From assembly GCF_026241855.1 (NCBI RefSeq), contig NZ_JAPJDC010000001.1, forward strand, positions 2,418,001-2,482,000: DNA of 64,000 nucleotides, written 5' to 3'. The stretch is from Curtobacterium flaccumfaciens pv. betae (GTDB lineage: Bacteria > Actinomycetota > Actinomycetes > Actinomycetales > Microbacteriaceae). Positions 7,476-16,411 of this stretch are shown here, one piece after another. Position 1 is the stretch's first letter, and the number at the start of each line of letters is the position of its first letter. Under the pieces are notes generated by a model. That model ran no database searches. It saw nothing but the letters and a program-made list of their open reading frames with translations, and was not told where the DNA came from. The position numbers and the translations under genes are program-made.

Positions 7476-9336
7476 CGTCCACCGAGCAGGACTGCTGCGG
7501 GGCGCCCTTGGCGTCCGAGCAGACCTGGTAGACCGGGAACGTGCCGACCACCGGTCCGATGGCGGAGTAGTCGCGGACCTGCGGGTCGCGCGGGTTCGTG
7601 TAGTTCAGGAAGTACTGCACGTCCGCTTCGCGGAGCAGGCCGACGAAGGCCGGGTCCTGGTAGTCGTACGCCTGCCCGTCCTCGCCGTACATCTGGGCAC
7701 CGAGCCGGAACGCCACGAGCACCGTGTTGCGGGTGTTCGTGCCGAGGATCCTGCTGCCGGCGGGGATGACGTCGGACGCCAGGAGCGCGTCGACCAGCGG
7801 CTCGTCGGGGTGGATGACCTCGCCGAGGACCTGTCCGGCCGGGATGCCCGACGGGCGGACCTCGTACGTCGAGAACGGGGCGCGGACACCGTTCACGTTC
7901 TGACTGTACGAAGCGACCACGACCAGCACACAGCCGAGGACGGCGACGACCTTGCGGATGCGTCGACCGCGCCGCACCGTGCGCCAGAAAGTGGGCAGCA
8001 GGGCTCCGGCGACGAGCACCGAACCCGTGAAGAGCGGCAGGTAGTACCGCGCGTTGCCGCCCAACGACTCCACCGTCGCGATGCCCGCGTACCCGAGCAG
8101 GTACACGCCGGAGAACAGCCCGACGATGCTCGTGAAGACGAACCGCCGGTAGTGCACCACCCCGGCGACGGCCGCACCGACGAACACCACCCCGATGGCC
8201 AGGGCGAAGGGCGCGAACGAGCCGATGCGGGTGAAGTAGAAGGGCAGCGCTTCGAGGCGCTGCTCGACGTAGTACCGGACCTTGCCGACGAGCGTCGTCG
8301 TGCTGCTCTCGTCGGGCTCGGCCGCGACCGGTGTGCCGGCAGGCAGCCGGACCGGCAGCTCGCGCTCGGCGGTGTACACGCCGGCCTCGTACAGCGACGG
8401 GGTGCGGTCCTCGTTCGGCGACACCGCCAGCCCGTTCGGCGGCGAGGGGATCCGGACCTCCTGGTAGTCCTTGCCGGACGAGTCGGAGAACTTCTTCGAG
8501 ACGTTGACCGTCAGTGACGATCCGAGCTCGATGCCACCGAACTTGGCCGACAGCGCCCCCACCCAGGGCGCGGAGAACAGCACCGCCGTCAGGAGCGCGA
8601 CCACCGGCAGCAGCAGCGACCGCGGTTCTCGTGCGTCCCGCCGGTCCTGGAACCACCGGACGAGCGCCCACGACGGCACCACCACGAGGAACACGGGGAC
8701 CAGGAACGCCTTCGTGCAGTACCCGATGGCGCACACCAGTCCGACGACCGCCGCGGCCACGACGATGCGCCGGACCGAACCGTGCCAGGCGCGGTCCGCC
8801 GCGAGCAACGACCACACGAAGAGCAGGCCCCACAGCAGCACGAGGGTGTCGGGCGTCTGCAAGGCGACGTTCGCCAGCATCAGCGGGGCGGTCGCCACGA
8901 TCGACCACGCGGCGGTCCAGCCGTTGCCGGTCGTCCGCAGCAGCAGCCACGCGCCGACGCCCATCACGGCGGTGCTCGCCGCCAGGTTCACGATCGCGAA
9001 CGCCGTGCTCGGTCCGAACCCCATCACCATGAACGGCGCCATCAGCCAGGAGACCATCGGGGACCAGTAGCCGTTGACCGCCTCGGCCCAGTGCCCGCCA
9101 GCGTACTGCTCGGCGATCGACATGTACGAGATGCCGTCGATGTTGGTCACCTCGAGCCGCGTGCGGTAGGCCACGACGCCGACCAGGACCGCGGCGACGA
9201 GCAGCAGCGCAGCGTTGGCCAGGATCGAGGAACGCGACGGGTGCCGCCCCTCGTGGAACGCGCCGAACCGACGACGGTGGCGCTCCCGCTCCCGCGTCCG
9301 TGGCCCGGCCGCGTGCGCGACAGCACGTGGCGGCAC
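7453..9336 (-). CDS. GT-C type membrane glycosyltransferase-like protein
   Basis: Large membrane protein of about 627 residues related in layout to ArnT/PMT-like (GT39/GT83) transferases. A cytosolic Arg-rich N-terminus is followed by a first membrane helix, then a loop with NIDGISYMSIAEQY, which holds the acidic residue used by these enzymes. About ten more hydrophobic segments follow, then a C-terminal soluble domain. The start is uncertain: GTG at 9336 has GGGGA upstream and lies just after the ugd stop (9393), whereas longer reads overlap ugd. It probably uses a polyprenyl-linked donor. Downstream of ugd, it may add a UDP-glucuronate-derived sugar, but this is inference. Confidence 0.7.
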   Translation of the reverse strand: MPPRAVAHAAGPRTRERERHRRRFGAFHEGRHPSRSSILANAALLLVAAVLVGVVAYRTRLEVTNIDGISYMSIAEQYAGGHWAEAVNGYWSPMVSWLMAPFMVMGFGPSTAFAIVNLAASTAVMGVGAWLLLRTTGNGWTAAWSIVATAPLMLANVALQTPDTLVLLWGLLFVWSLLAADRAWHGSVRRIVVAAAVVGLVCAIGYCTKAFLVPVFLVVVPSWALVRWFQDRRDAREPRSLLLPVVALLTAVLFSAPWVGALSAKFGGIELGSSLTVNVSKKFSDSSGKDYQEVRIPSPPNGLAVSPNEDRTPSLYEAGVYTAERELPVRLPAGTPVAAEPDESSTTTLVGKVRYYVEQRLEALPFYFTRIGSFAPFALAIGVVFVGAAVAGVVHYRRFVFTSIVGLFSGVYLLGYAGIATVESLGGNARYYLPLFTGSVLVAGALLPTFWRTVRRGRRIRKVVAVLGCVLVVVASYSQNVNGVRAPFSTYEVRPSGIPAGQVLGEVIHPDEPLVDALLASDVIPAGSRILGTNTRNTVLVAFRLGAQMYGEDGQAYDYQDPAFVGLLREADVQYFLNYTNPRDPQVRDYSAIGPVVGTFPVYQVCSDAKGAPQQSCSVDVIQVAER

Positions 9337-9392
9337 GGTCGTCCCCGTGTCTGTGTCCGCGATGCCCGTGCTGCCGCCCCCCGGGATGATGC

Positions 9393-10700
9393 TCAGCGCC
9401 CCATGCCGCGGTACGTGAAGCCCGCCGCGGTCCAGGCGTCGCGATCGAGGCAGTTGCGGCCGTCGATGACGACGGGTGACGCCACGAGCGCGGCGGCGGC
9501 GGTCGCGTCGAGCTCGCGGAACTCGGTCCACTCGGTGAGCACGAGCACCAGCTCCGCTCCCCCCAGTGCCTCGGCCGCGCTCTCGACGTAGTCGAGCTCG
9601 GGGCGCACGCGGCGCGCGGTGACGACGGCCTCGGGGTCGTACGCCGAGACGACGGCGCCGAGTTCGTGCAGGCGGGCCGCGATGTCGAGGGCCGGCGAGT
9701 CGCGGACGTCGTCGGAGTTCGGCTTGAAGGCCAGGCCGAGCACCGCGACGCGCTTGCCGCTGACGACCCCGCCGAGCAGCTCCTGGGCCAGCTCCACGAC
9801 GTGGGCGCGACGGCGCAGGTTCGTGGCGTCGACGTCGGCCAGGAACGCCAGGGACTCCCCGACGCCCAGCTCGTTCGCCCGCGCCTGGAACGCACGGATG
9901 TCCTTCGGCAGGCAGCCGCCACCGAAGCCGAGGCCGGCGTTCAGGAACTTCCGGCCGATGCGGGCGTCGTGGCCGATCGCGTCGGCGAGCGCCGTGACGT
10001 CGGCACCGGCGACCTCGGCGATCTCGGCCATCGAGTTGATGAACGAGATCTTCGTGGCGAGGAACGCGTTGGCGCTGATCTTCACGAGCTCGGCGGTGGG
10101 CAGGTTGACGACGAGTCGGGGCGTGCCGGTGGACAGCGCCTCGGCGTAGACCTCGTCGAGGGCGGCGACGGCTTGTTCGCCGGCCTCGCCGTCGGGCACG
10201 CCGTAGACGAAGCGGTCCGGCGCGATGGTGTCCTGCACGGCGAAGCCCTCACGCAGGAACTCGGGGTTCCAGACGAGGGTGGCACCGGGGACGGCTTCGC
10301 TGACCTCGGCGGCCAGGCGTGCGGCGGTGCCGACGGGCACGGTCGACTTGCCGACGACGAACTCGCCCGCGGACAGGTGCGGGGTGAGCGCGGCGACGGC
10401 GGCGTCCACGTAAGTCAGGTCTGCGGCACCGGTCGGACCCTGCGGGGTGCCGACGGCGAGGAAGTGCACGCGGGCGCCGGCGACCTCGGCCATGTCGGTG
10501 GTGAAGCGGATCCGACCGGACTCGAGGGCCTCGGTCAGGATCTCGGGCAGGCCCGGCTCGAAGAAGGGGGCCTCGCCCGCAGCGAGCCGCTCGATCTTGG
10601 TGGGGTCGACGTCCACGGCGACAACCTCGTGTCCGAGTTTGGCCATGGAGGCGGCGTGCACGGCACCGAGGTAGCCGCAGCCGATCACTGAGATACGCAC
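9393..10700 (-). CDS. ugd: UDP-glucose 6-dehydrogenase
   Basis: Cytosolic NAD-dependent enzyme that oxidises UDP-glucose to UDP-glucuronate, a precursor for acidic surface polysaccharides. From the GTG at 10700 it is 435 residues, the usual size. VIGCGYLG (residues 5-12) is the NAD-binding loop. KSTVPVGT and WNPEFLREGFAV are conserved, and GFGGGCLPKD carries the catalytic Cys. The C-terminal VLGLAFKPNSDDVRDSP block is intact. The start is supported by a TACCGT box 7 nt upstream; an ATG at 10736 would extend it by twelve residues with no family similarity. The GT-C gene follows it closely and could share its mRNA. Confidence 0.93.
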   Translation of the reverse strand: MRISVIGCGYLGAVHAASMAKLGHEVVAVDVDPTKIERLAAGEAPFFEPGLPEILTEALESGRIRFTTDMAEVAGARVHFLAVGTPQGPTGAADLTYVDAAVAALTPHLSAGEFVVGKSTVPVGTAARLAAEVSEAVPGATLVWNPEFLREGFAVQDTIAPDRFVYGVPDGEAGEQAVAALDEVYAEALSTGTPRLVVNLPTAELVKISANAFLATKISFINSMAEIAEVAGADVTALADAIGHDARIGRKFLNAGLGFGGGCLPKDIRAFQARANELGVGESLAFLADVDATNLRRRAHVVELAQELLGGVVSGKRVAVLGLAFKPNSDDVRDSPALDIAARLHELGAVVSAYDPEAVVTARRVRPELDYVESAAEALGGAELVLVLTEWTEFRELDATAAAALVASPVVIDGRNCLDRDAWTAAGFTYRGMGR

Positions 10701-10707
10701 GTCGAAG

Positions 10708-10713
10708 ACGGTA
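10708..10713 (-). promoter_or_regulatory. Candidate leaderless -10 box for ugd
   Basis: TACCGT ends 7 nt before the GTG start at 10700. No Shine-Dalgarno sequence is visible in front of this start, in keeping with a leaderless message. Confidence 0.5.
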
Positions 10714-10782
10714 CCGGTTTCTCGCCGAACTCTCATCACGGCGCCGCAGCGACGCCCGCGGCGACGCCCGCACCGGCCGGGG

Positions 10783-11331
10783 TCAGGCCCGCACGTCACC
10801 CCACGGCGGACGGTCCGGACCGCCGACGATCTCGTCCCAGTCCGGCTCACGGTGCCGGCGCCTGGCCTCGTACGCCTCCACCAGGTCGTGGAGGACGGCG
10901 ACGACGAGGTCGGCGTGCGGCACGTCGGCGAGGACCACCGCCGGGTCGTCCCCGGGGAACACGAGCACGTCGCCGGAGCGGAACAGCCCCTGCAGCCCGC
11001 GGCGCCGCACGGTGACGTCGTAGCCGCGGGAGTGCAGGAGCTCCCGCCGCGTCCGCGTGCCGAGTCCGTTGACCACGACCAGGCGACGGGTGGTGACGAC
11101 GTACCGCTCCGACATCCAGCGGAACAGCGGGACGGCGCCGCCGAACACGACGAGCACCACGACGACGAGCGCGACGACGGCGTTCAGCCACGCCAGCTGC
11201 GCCTGGAACACGCCGAAGCCGAACCCCCCGGCCGCGGTGACGAGCACGACGAACACCGCCGGGCGCACCAGCCGACGAGCGTGCGGTCGCAGGCGCGCGA
11301 CGACACGTTCGGGCGGGGGCTCGGCGGTCAT
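10783..11331 (-). CDS. PH domain-containing membrane protein
   Basis: Protein of 182 residues (186 if it starts at the ATG at 11343). Two hydrophobic helices (about residues 20-70) are followed by a bacterial PH-like region of the YdbT/DUF304 type: RWMSERYVVTTRRLVVVNGLGTR, then a VTVRRRGLQGLFRSGDV segment with the DVLVFPG strand. Such proteins are small membrane-anchored scaffolds of unknown function. The 5' end overlaps or abuts the birA stop (11336-11338), so it is probably co-transcribed with birA. There is no ribosome-binding site to decide the start. Confidence 0.75.
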   Translation of the reverse strand: MTAEPPPERVVARLRPHARRLVRPAVFVVLVTAAGGFGFGVFQAQLAWLNAVVALVVVVLVVFGGAVPLFRWMSERYVVTTRRLVVVNGLGTRTRRELLHSRGYDVTVRRRGLQGLFRSGDVLVFPGDDPAVVLADVPHADLVVAVLHDLVEAYEARRRHREPDWDEIVGGPDRPPWGDVRA

Positions 11332-11335
11332 GCCG

Positions 11336-12136
11336 TCATGCATACCGCAGGTGGGTGACGTCTCCCACCGCGACGCCCCTGGTGCGCCCCGCCTGGTCCC
11401 GGATCGTGATGCGACCGGCGTCGTCGATGCCGGTCGCGTCGGCCTCCTCGACGGTGCCGTCCGGCAGCTCGAGGCGGATGCGGCGACCGATGGTGCCGCA
11501 CGCGGCGCGGACGTGAGACCGGACCGTCTCGGCGGCGGGACCACCCGTGACCAGGCCGGCCACCGCCTCCAGGACGGACCGCAGGAAGGCGGACAGGACC
11601 GCGTCGGCCAGGGCGGGTGCGTCGTCGACCGCGCCGGCGAGCAGGAGCGAGGTGGACGTCGGGGTGGGCAGCCGATCAGCCGGGATCGTCAGGTTCACGC
11701 CGGCCCCGACCACGACGCTGCCGTCGGCGGCGACCTGGCAGAGGATCCCGCACACCTTGTCCCCGGCGACCTGCACGTCGTTCGGCCACTTCACCACGAC
11801 GTCCGCGCCGGTGGGGAGCACCGACGCGATCGCGTCGCGCATGGCCGCGCCGGCCACCAACGGCAGCCAGCCGCGGTCGTGGTCGTCCAGGTCCGCCCGG
11901 ACGAGCACGCTGGCGGCCAGCGTCTCACCGGCCGGAGCGGTCCAGGTGCGGTCGAGCCGACCCCGGCCCGCGGTCTGGTGCAGGGTCGCGAGGACGCTGC
12001 CGTGCTGCTGCTCCGGAGCGGCGGCGAGCAGGTCCGCGTTGGTGGACCCGGTCTCGGCGGGGGCGGTGATCGTCGCGCCCGCCGACCGGACCGCCTCGCT
12101 GGTGGCGGGGAACGACGGCGACGGGGATGTGGACAT
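11336..12136 (-). CDS. birA: Biotin--[acetyl-CoA-carboxylase] ligase
   Basis: BirA (266 residues) activates biotin with ATP and attaches it to the biotin carrier domain of acyl-CoA carboxylase, here AccA3, encoded 2.4 kb away. QTAGRGRLDRTW (about residues 55-66) is the biotinyl-AMP loop, KWPNDV the substrate-binding motif, and GAGVNL follows. A C-terminal SH3-like cap is present. There is no N-terminal helix-turn-helix, so it is a monofunctional ligase and not a repressor. It is divergent from accD across 74 nt, and each gene has its own leaderless-type -10 box. Confidence 0.93.
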   Translation of the reverse strand: MSTSPSPSFPATSEAVRSAGATITAPAETGSTNADLLAAAPEQQHGSVLATLHQTAGRGRLDRTWTAPAGETLAASVLVRADLDDHDRGWLPLVAGAAMRDAIASVLPTGADVVVKWPNDVQVAGDKVCGILCQVAADGSVVVGAGVNLTIPADRLPTPTSTSLLLAGAVDDAPALADAVLSAFLRSVLEAVAGLVTGGPAAETVRSHVRAACGTIGRRIRLELPDGTVEEADATGIDDAGRITIRDQAGRTRGVAVGDVTHLRYA

Positions 12137-12143
12137 GCACGCA

Positions 12144-12149
12144 AATGTA
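12144..12149 (-). promoter_or_regulatory. Candidate leaderless -10 box for birA
   Basis: TACATT ends 7 nt before the ATG at 12136. It lies in the 74-nt divergent birA/accD spacer. Confidence 0.5.
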
Positions 12150-12198
12150 CGGGCAGGAACCGTGGGGGTCCTCCAACCGGCAGCGTCCCACCCGCCGG

Positions 12199-12204
12199 TA
12201 GGGT
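12199..12204 (+). promoter_or_regulatory. Candidate leaderless -10 box for accD
   Basis: TAGGGT ends 6 nt before the GTG at 12211. It forms the other half of the divergent birA/accD promoter region. Confidence 0.55.
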
Positions 12205-12210
12205 GAGCGG

Positions 12211-13806
12211 GTGACTTCAGGAGACACCCCCGATCTGTCGACGACGGCCGGCCGGCTGGCCGACCTCCGCGACCGGTACCACGAGGCCGTGACCGCCGCG
12301 GGCGAATCCGCCATCGCCAAGCAGCACGCGAAGGGCAAGGGCACCGCGCGCGAACGCATCGAGCAGCTGCTCGATCCGAACTCCTTCGTGGAGTTCGACG
12401 AGTTCGTGCGCCACCGCACCACGTCGTTCGGCATGGACGCCAAGCGCCCCTACGGTGACGCGGTCGTCACCGGCGTCGGCACGATCCACGGCCGCAACGT
12501 CGCGGTCTACGCCCAGGACTTCACGGTCTTCGGCGGGTCCCTCGGCGAGGTCGCCGGCGAGAAGATCATCAAGGTCATGCAGCACGCGCTGAAGACGGGC
12601 GTGCCGATCATCGGCATCCTCGACTCCGGCGGCGCCCGCATCCAGGAAGGCGTGGTCGCGCTCGGCAAGTACGGCGAGATCTTCCGCCTGAACACCCAGG
12701 CCTCCGGCGTCATCCCGCAGCTCTCCATCGTGATGGGCCCGGCGGCCGGCGGTGCGGTGTACTCCCCCGCCTTGACCGACTTCGTCATCATGGTCGACAA
12801 GACCAGCCACATGTTCGTCACCGGTCCGGACGTCATCAAGACCGTCACGGGCGAGGACGTCGGCTTCGAGGAGCTCGGTGGCGCGCAGACCCACAACGCG
12901 GTCTCCGGCGTGGCCCACTACCTGGCCGAGGACGAGACCGACGCGCTCGACTACGCGCGCTCGCTCATCGGGTTCCTGCCGGACAACAACCTGTCCGACC
13001 CGCCGGCCTACGACGTCGCCCCGGAGCTCGAGACCACCGACGCCGACCACGAGCTCGACCTCGTGATCCCGGACTCGACGAACCAGCCGTACGACGTCAC
13101 CACGATCATCGAGCACATCGTCGACGACGGTGAGTTCCTCGAGGTGCAGCCGCTCTTCGCGCCGAACATCCTGATCGGCTTCGGCCGGGTCGAGGGCCGC
13201 ACGGTCGGCATCATCGCGAACCAGCCGCAGGCGATGGCCGGCACGTTGAACATCGACGCCGGCGAGAAGGCCGCCCGCTTCGTGCGGTTCTGCGACGCGT
13301 TCGGCATCCCGATCCTGACCCTGGTGGACGTGCCCGGCTACCTGCCCGGCACCGACCAGGAGTGGACCGGCGTCATCCGCCGCGGCGCGAAGCTGCTGTA
13401 CGCCTACGCCGAGGCCACCGTCCCGCTCGTCACCGTCATCACCCGCAAGGCCTACGGCGGCGCGTACATCGTGATGGGCTCGAAGCAGCTCGGTGCCGAC
13501 ATCAACCTGGCGTGGCCGACCGCCGAGATCGCCGTCATGGGCGGCCAGGGTGCCGTCAACATCCTGTACCGCGCCGAGATCAAGCGCGCCGAGGAGTCCG
13601 GCGAGGACGTCGCCGCGGTCCGCACGAAGCTCGCGAACGAGTACACGTACAACGTCGCGTCGCCCTACCTGGCAGCCGAGCGCGGTGAGCTCGACGGCAT
13701 CATCCAGCCGCACGCCACCCGGGTGTCGGTCATCAAGGCCCTCCGGTCGCTGCGGGGCAAGCGCGCCACGCTGCCCCCGAAGAAGCACGGGAACATCCCC
13801 CTCTGA
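12211..13806 (+). CDS. Acyl-CoA carboxylase carboxyltransferase (beta) subunit
   Basis: AccD/PccB-type subunit of 531 residues. It transfers carboxyl from carboxybiotin to acetyl- or propionyl-CoA, giving malonyl- or methylmalonyl-CoA for fatty acid synthesis. Both crotonase-like halves are intact. GGARIQEG and the [16 protein letters not shown] region form the acyl-CoA oxyanion pocket, and [11 protein letters not shown] with RKAYGGAY the biotin side. The full family length is present. The next gene, an AccE-like small subunit, starts inside the stop codon (TGATG), so translation is coupled. AccA3 downstream supplies the biotinylated chain. Substrate preference cannot be read safely from the sequence. 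Confidence 0.95.
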   Translation: MTSGDTPDLSTTAGRLADLRDRYHEAVTAAGESAIAKQHAKGKGTARERIEQLLDPNSFVEFDEFVRHRTTSFGMDAKRPYGDAVVTGVGTIHGRNVAVYAQDFTVFGGSLGEVAGEKIIKVMQHALKTGVPIIGILDSGGARIQEGVVALGKYGEIFRLNTQASGVIPQLSIVMGPAAGGAVYSPALTDFVIMVDKTSHMFVTGPDVIKTVTGEDVGFEELGGAQTHNAVSGVAHYLAEDETDALDYARSLIGFLPDNNLSDPPAYDVAPELETTDADHELDLVIPDSTNQPYDVTTIIEHIVDDGEFLEVQPLFAPNILIGFGRVEGRTVGIIANQPQAMAGTLNIDAGEKAARFVRFCDAFGIPILTLVDVPGYLPGTDQEWTGVIRRGAKLLYAYAEATVPLVTVITRKAYGGAYIVMGSKQLGADINLAWPTAEIAVMGGQGAVNILYRAEIKRAEESGEDVAAVRTKLANEYTYNVASPYLAAERGELDGIIQPHATRVSVIKALRSLRGKRATLPPKKHGNIPL

Positions 13807-14456
13807 TGGGTCGACACGCAGCAGCCGTGCCCTCGGACGAGCCCGCCTCGGTGGCGGACGTCCGGGTGGTCTCCGGCGACCCCACCCCCGAGGAGCTCGC
13901 CGCCGTCGTGGCCGTCCTGCAGCGCCAGGCCGACGAAGCCGCAGCGGCCGGACGCGCCGCCGTGGTCGTCGAGCCCCGCACGGGGTGGGCCGCCGGCGGC
14001 GGGACGCTGTGGAGCGGACACTGCGTGATCGATCGACGACGCGACGACCGGCACCGGGACCCGGAACCGGCCACGGGACGGCCAGGAGGCGCGGCACCGG
14101 CCCGCACCGTGCCTCCCGTCCGGTCCCTGCTCACGTCCACCGCCGGCGTCCCGCAGCTGGGTGCCGTCGCGCCCGGCGGGTCGGCGCTGGCCGCCGGTGG
14201 CGACCGCGTGGTCGCGGTCGACAGCGCGGTGCTGACCTTCGCCGACGACGTGTCCGTCGACGAGATCGACGCGTACGTCGCGACGGGCGAGCCGCTCGAG
14301 GTCGCGGGTGCCTTCACCATCGACGGCCGGGCCGCCGCGTACATCACGCGGATCGACGGCGCACCGTCCGCCGTGATCGGGATGTCGCTGCCGGTGCTGC
14401 GATCGATGCTCCTCCGGGGCTTCGGCATCGCCTGGCACGACCTGTGGGCACTGTAG
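13806..14456 (+). CDS. AccE-like epsilon subunit fused to the C-terminal half of Maf
   Basis: A 216-residue chimera. Residues about 18-60 (VRVVSGDPTPEELAAVVAVL) match the short epsilon subunit that joins actinobacterial AccA3 and AccD. From about residue 70 (LWSGHCVID) to the end the sequence matches the second half of Maf nucleotide pyrophosphatases (EIDAYVATGEPLEVAGAF, then VIGMSLPVLRSML). The Maf N-terminal half with the SASPRR phosphate loop and the first catalytic Asp is absent, and the 85-125 segment is low-complexity. In related genomes accE and maf are usually separate neighbours (family knowledge). Most likely an internal deletion joined the two; the Maf part should be inactive, while the AccE part may still work. 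Confidence 0.72.
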   Translation: MGRHAAAVPSDEPASVADVRVVSGDPTPEELAAVVAVLQRQADEAAAAGRAAVVVEPRTGWAAGGGTLWSGHCVIDRRRDDRHRDPEPATGRPGGAAPARTVPPVRSLLTSTAGVPQLGAVAPGGSALAAGGDRVVAVDSAVLTFADDVSVDEIDAYVATGEPLEVAGAFTIDGRAAAYITRIDGAPSAVIGMSLPVLRSMLLRGFGIAWHDLWAL

Positions 14457-14535
14457 ACATCCGCACCTGTTCCGGGTGGTTCTTTGTGGGTGCCAGTCAA
14501 AACGCACTCCCGCCGCACGAATACGCTGATGTGTC
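14457..14535. other. Short spacer with accA3 promoter
   Basis: 79 nt between the accE-maf fusion and accA3. It contains an unusually A/T-containing stretch (about 14480-14505) just before the -10 box, so accA3 probably has its own promoter in addition to read-through from accD. Confidence 0.45.
14522..14527 (+). promoter_or_regulatory. Candidate leaderless -10 box for accA3
   Basis: TACGCT ends 8 nt before the ATG at 14536. No Shine-Dalgarno sequence is visible. Confidence 0.45.
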
Positions 14536-16323
14536 ATGCCCCGTATCAGCAAGGTCCTCATCGCGAACCGCGGCGAGATCGCCGTCCGCATCATCCGCGC
14601 GGCCCGCGACGCGGGCAAGGCATCGGTCGCGGTCTACGCCGACCAGGACCGCGATGCCCTGCACGCCCGCCTCGCCGACGAGGCCTACGCGCTGAACGGC
14701 ACCACGAGCGCCGACACGTACCTCGTCATCGACAAGATCATCTCGGTTGCCCGCCGCTCCGGCGCGGACGCCGTGCACCCGGGCTACGGGTTCCTCGCCG
14801 AGAACGCCGACTTCGCCCGCGCCGTCATCGATGCCGGGCTCGTCTGGATCGGCCCGTCGCCGGAATCGATCGAGCGCCTCGGTGACAAGGTCTCCGCGCG
14901 CCACGTCGCCGAGAAGGTCGGCGCGCCGCTCGCCCCCGGCACCATCGAGCCCGTGCAGGACGTCTCCGAGGTCTTCGACTTCGTCGACCAGGTCGGTCTG
15001 CCCGTCGCGATCAAGGCGGCGTTCGGCGGTGGCGGTCGTGGACTGAAGGTCGTCCGCGACCGTGCCTCCGTCGAGGAGCTCTTCGAGTCCGCCACGCGGG
15101 AGGCGATCGCCGCGTTCGGTCGGGGCGAGTGCTTCGTCGAGAAGTACCTGGACAAGCCGCGCCACGTCGAGACCCAGTGCCTGGCGGACGAGCACGGCAA
15201 CGTCGTCGTGGTCTCCACCCGCGACTGCTCCCTGCAGCGTCGTCACCAGAAGCTCGTCGAGGAAGCCCCGGCGCCCTACCTGACGCCCGAGCAGCAGACC
15301 GCGCTGTACGAGTCGTCCAAGGCGATCCTGCGCGAGGTCGGCTACGTCGGTGCCGGCACCTGCGAGTTCCTCATCGGTGCCGACGGCACCGTGTCGTTCC
15401 TCGAGGTCAACACCCGCCTGCAGGTCGAGCACTGCGTCTCCGAAGAGGTCACCGGCATCGACCTGGTGCGCGAGCAGTTCCGCATCGCCGAGGGCGGCGT
15501 GCTCGACTACTCGGACCCCACGCCGCGGGGACACTCGTTCGAGTTCCGCATCAACGGCGAGGACCCGGGTCGCAACTTCTTCCCCGCGCCCGGCCCCGTG
15601 CACGCCTTCAACGCACCGTCCGGCCCCGGCGTGCGTGTCGACTCGGGCGTCGTCTCCGGTGACGTCGTGTCCGGCTCGTTCGACTCGATGCTCGCGAAGC
15701 TGATCGTCACCGGCGCCACCCGTGCCGAGGCGCTGGAGCGTTCGCGTCGTGCACTCGCCGAGTTCGAGGTCACGGGCCTGCCGACCGTGCTCCCCTTCCA
15801 CCGCGCCGTGGTGTCGGACCCGGCGTTCGCGACGGCCGACGACGAGCCCTTCAGCATCTACACGCAGTGGATCGAGACCGACTTCGTCAACGAGATCCCG
15901 GCGTGGAGCGGCTCCCCCGAGGAACTTCCGGCCCCGGCTGCGCGCGAGAGCGTCGTCGTCGAGGTGCAGGGCAAGCGCATCGAGGTCACCATGCCGTCGA
16001 TCGTCGGTGGCGGTGCTGCCGGTGCCGGTCTCGCCGGTCGTCGTCCCGCCGGCCCCACCGCTCCTCCGAAGCGCCGCTCGTCGGCCGTCCGCGGGGGCCT
16101 GGCGAAGTCCGGGTCGTCCGTCGCGTCGCCGATGCAGGCCACCGTGGTGAAGCTCGCGGTCGCCGAGGGTGACACCGTGGTGAAGGGCGACCTGCTCGTC
16201 GTGCTCGAGGCCATGAAGATGGAGCAGCCCGTGCAGGCCCACAAGGACGGCGTCGTCACCGGCCTGAACGCCCCGGTCGGCCAGACGGTCTCGTCCGGTC
16301 ACGTGCTGCTCGAGCTCGCGTAG
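14536..16323 (+). CDS. accA3: Biotin carboxylase / biotin carboxyl carrier alpha subunit
   Basis: AccA3-type alpha chain of 595 residues in acyl-CoA carboxylase. The N-terminal biotin carboxylase (about 1-450) carboxylates biotin using ATP and bicarbonate. [11 protein letters not shown] opens the domain, [13 protein letters not shown] is the ATP-grasp glycine loop, and [20 protein letters not shown] the active site. After a Gly/Ala/Pro linker comes the carrier domain, where EAMKMEQ holds the biotinylated Lys at about residue 561. It is the substrate of the BirA encoded nearby and pairs with the AccD at 12211. A long palindrome 18 nt past the stop codon ends the transcript. Confidence 0.96.
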   Translation: MPRISKVLIANRGEIAVRIIRAARDAGKASVAVYADQDRDALHARLADEAYALNGTTSADTYLVIDKIISVARRSGADAVHPGYGFLAENADFARAVIDAGLVWIGPSPESIERLGDKVSARHVAEKVGAPLAPGTIEPVQDVSEVFDFVDQVGLPVAIKAAFGGGGRGLKVVRDRASVEELFESATREAIAAFGRGECFVEKYLDKPRHVETQCLADEHGNVVVVSTRDCSLQRRHQKLVEEAPAPYLTPEQQTALYESSKAILREVGYVGAGTCEFLIGADGTVSFLEVNTRLQVEHCVSEEVTGIDLVREQFRIAEGGVLDYSDPTPRGHSFEFRINGEDPGRNFFPAPGPVHAFNAPSGPGVRVDSGVVSGDVVSGSFDSMLAKLIVTGATRAEALERSRRALAEFEVTGLPTVLPFHRAVVSDPAFATADDEPFSIYTQWIETDFVNEIPAWSGSPEELPAPAARESVVVEVQGKRIEVTMPSIVGGGAAGAGLAGRRPAGPTAPPKRRSSAVRGGLAKSGSSVASPMQATVVKLAVAEGDTVVKGDLLVVLEAMKMEQPVQAHKDGVVTGLNAPVGQTVSSGHVLLELA

Positions 16324-16340
16324 CGCGGGCGTTTCTTCTC

Positions 16341-16410
16341 GCAAAACACCGGTGTTCGCCGGTTGAACACGCGCACACCGCGGTTCGACTCGTGAACACC
16401 GGTGTTTTGC
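16341..16410. repeat. Long palindrome, left copy (terminator-like)
   Basis: Two inverted copies of an 18-nt element with core AACACCGGTGTT (16341-16358 and 16393-16410, outer ends GCAAAAC/GTTTTGC) flank a 34-nt centre. It lies between the convergent ends of accA3 and the AbiEi/DUF559 gene, where a bidirectional terminator is expected. The same element recurs at 17430-17499 on the other side of that gene. Confidence 0.85.
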
Positions 16411-16411
16411 T

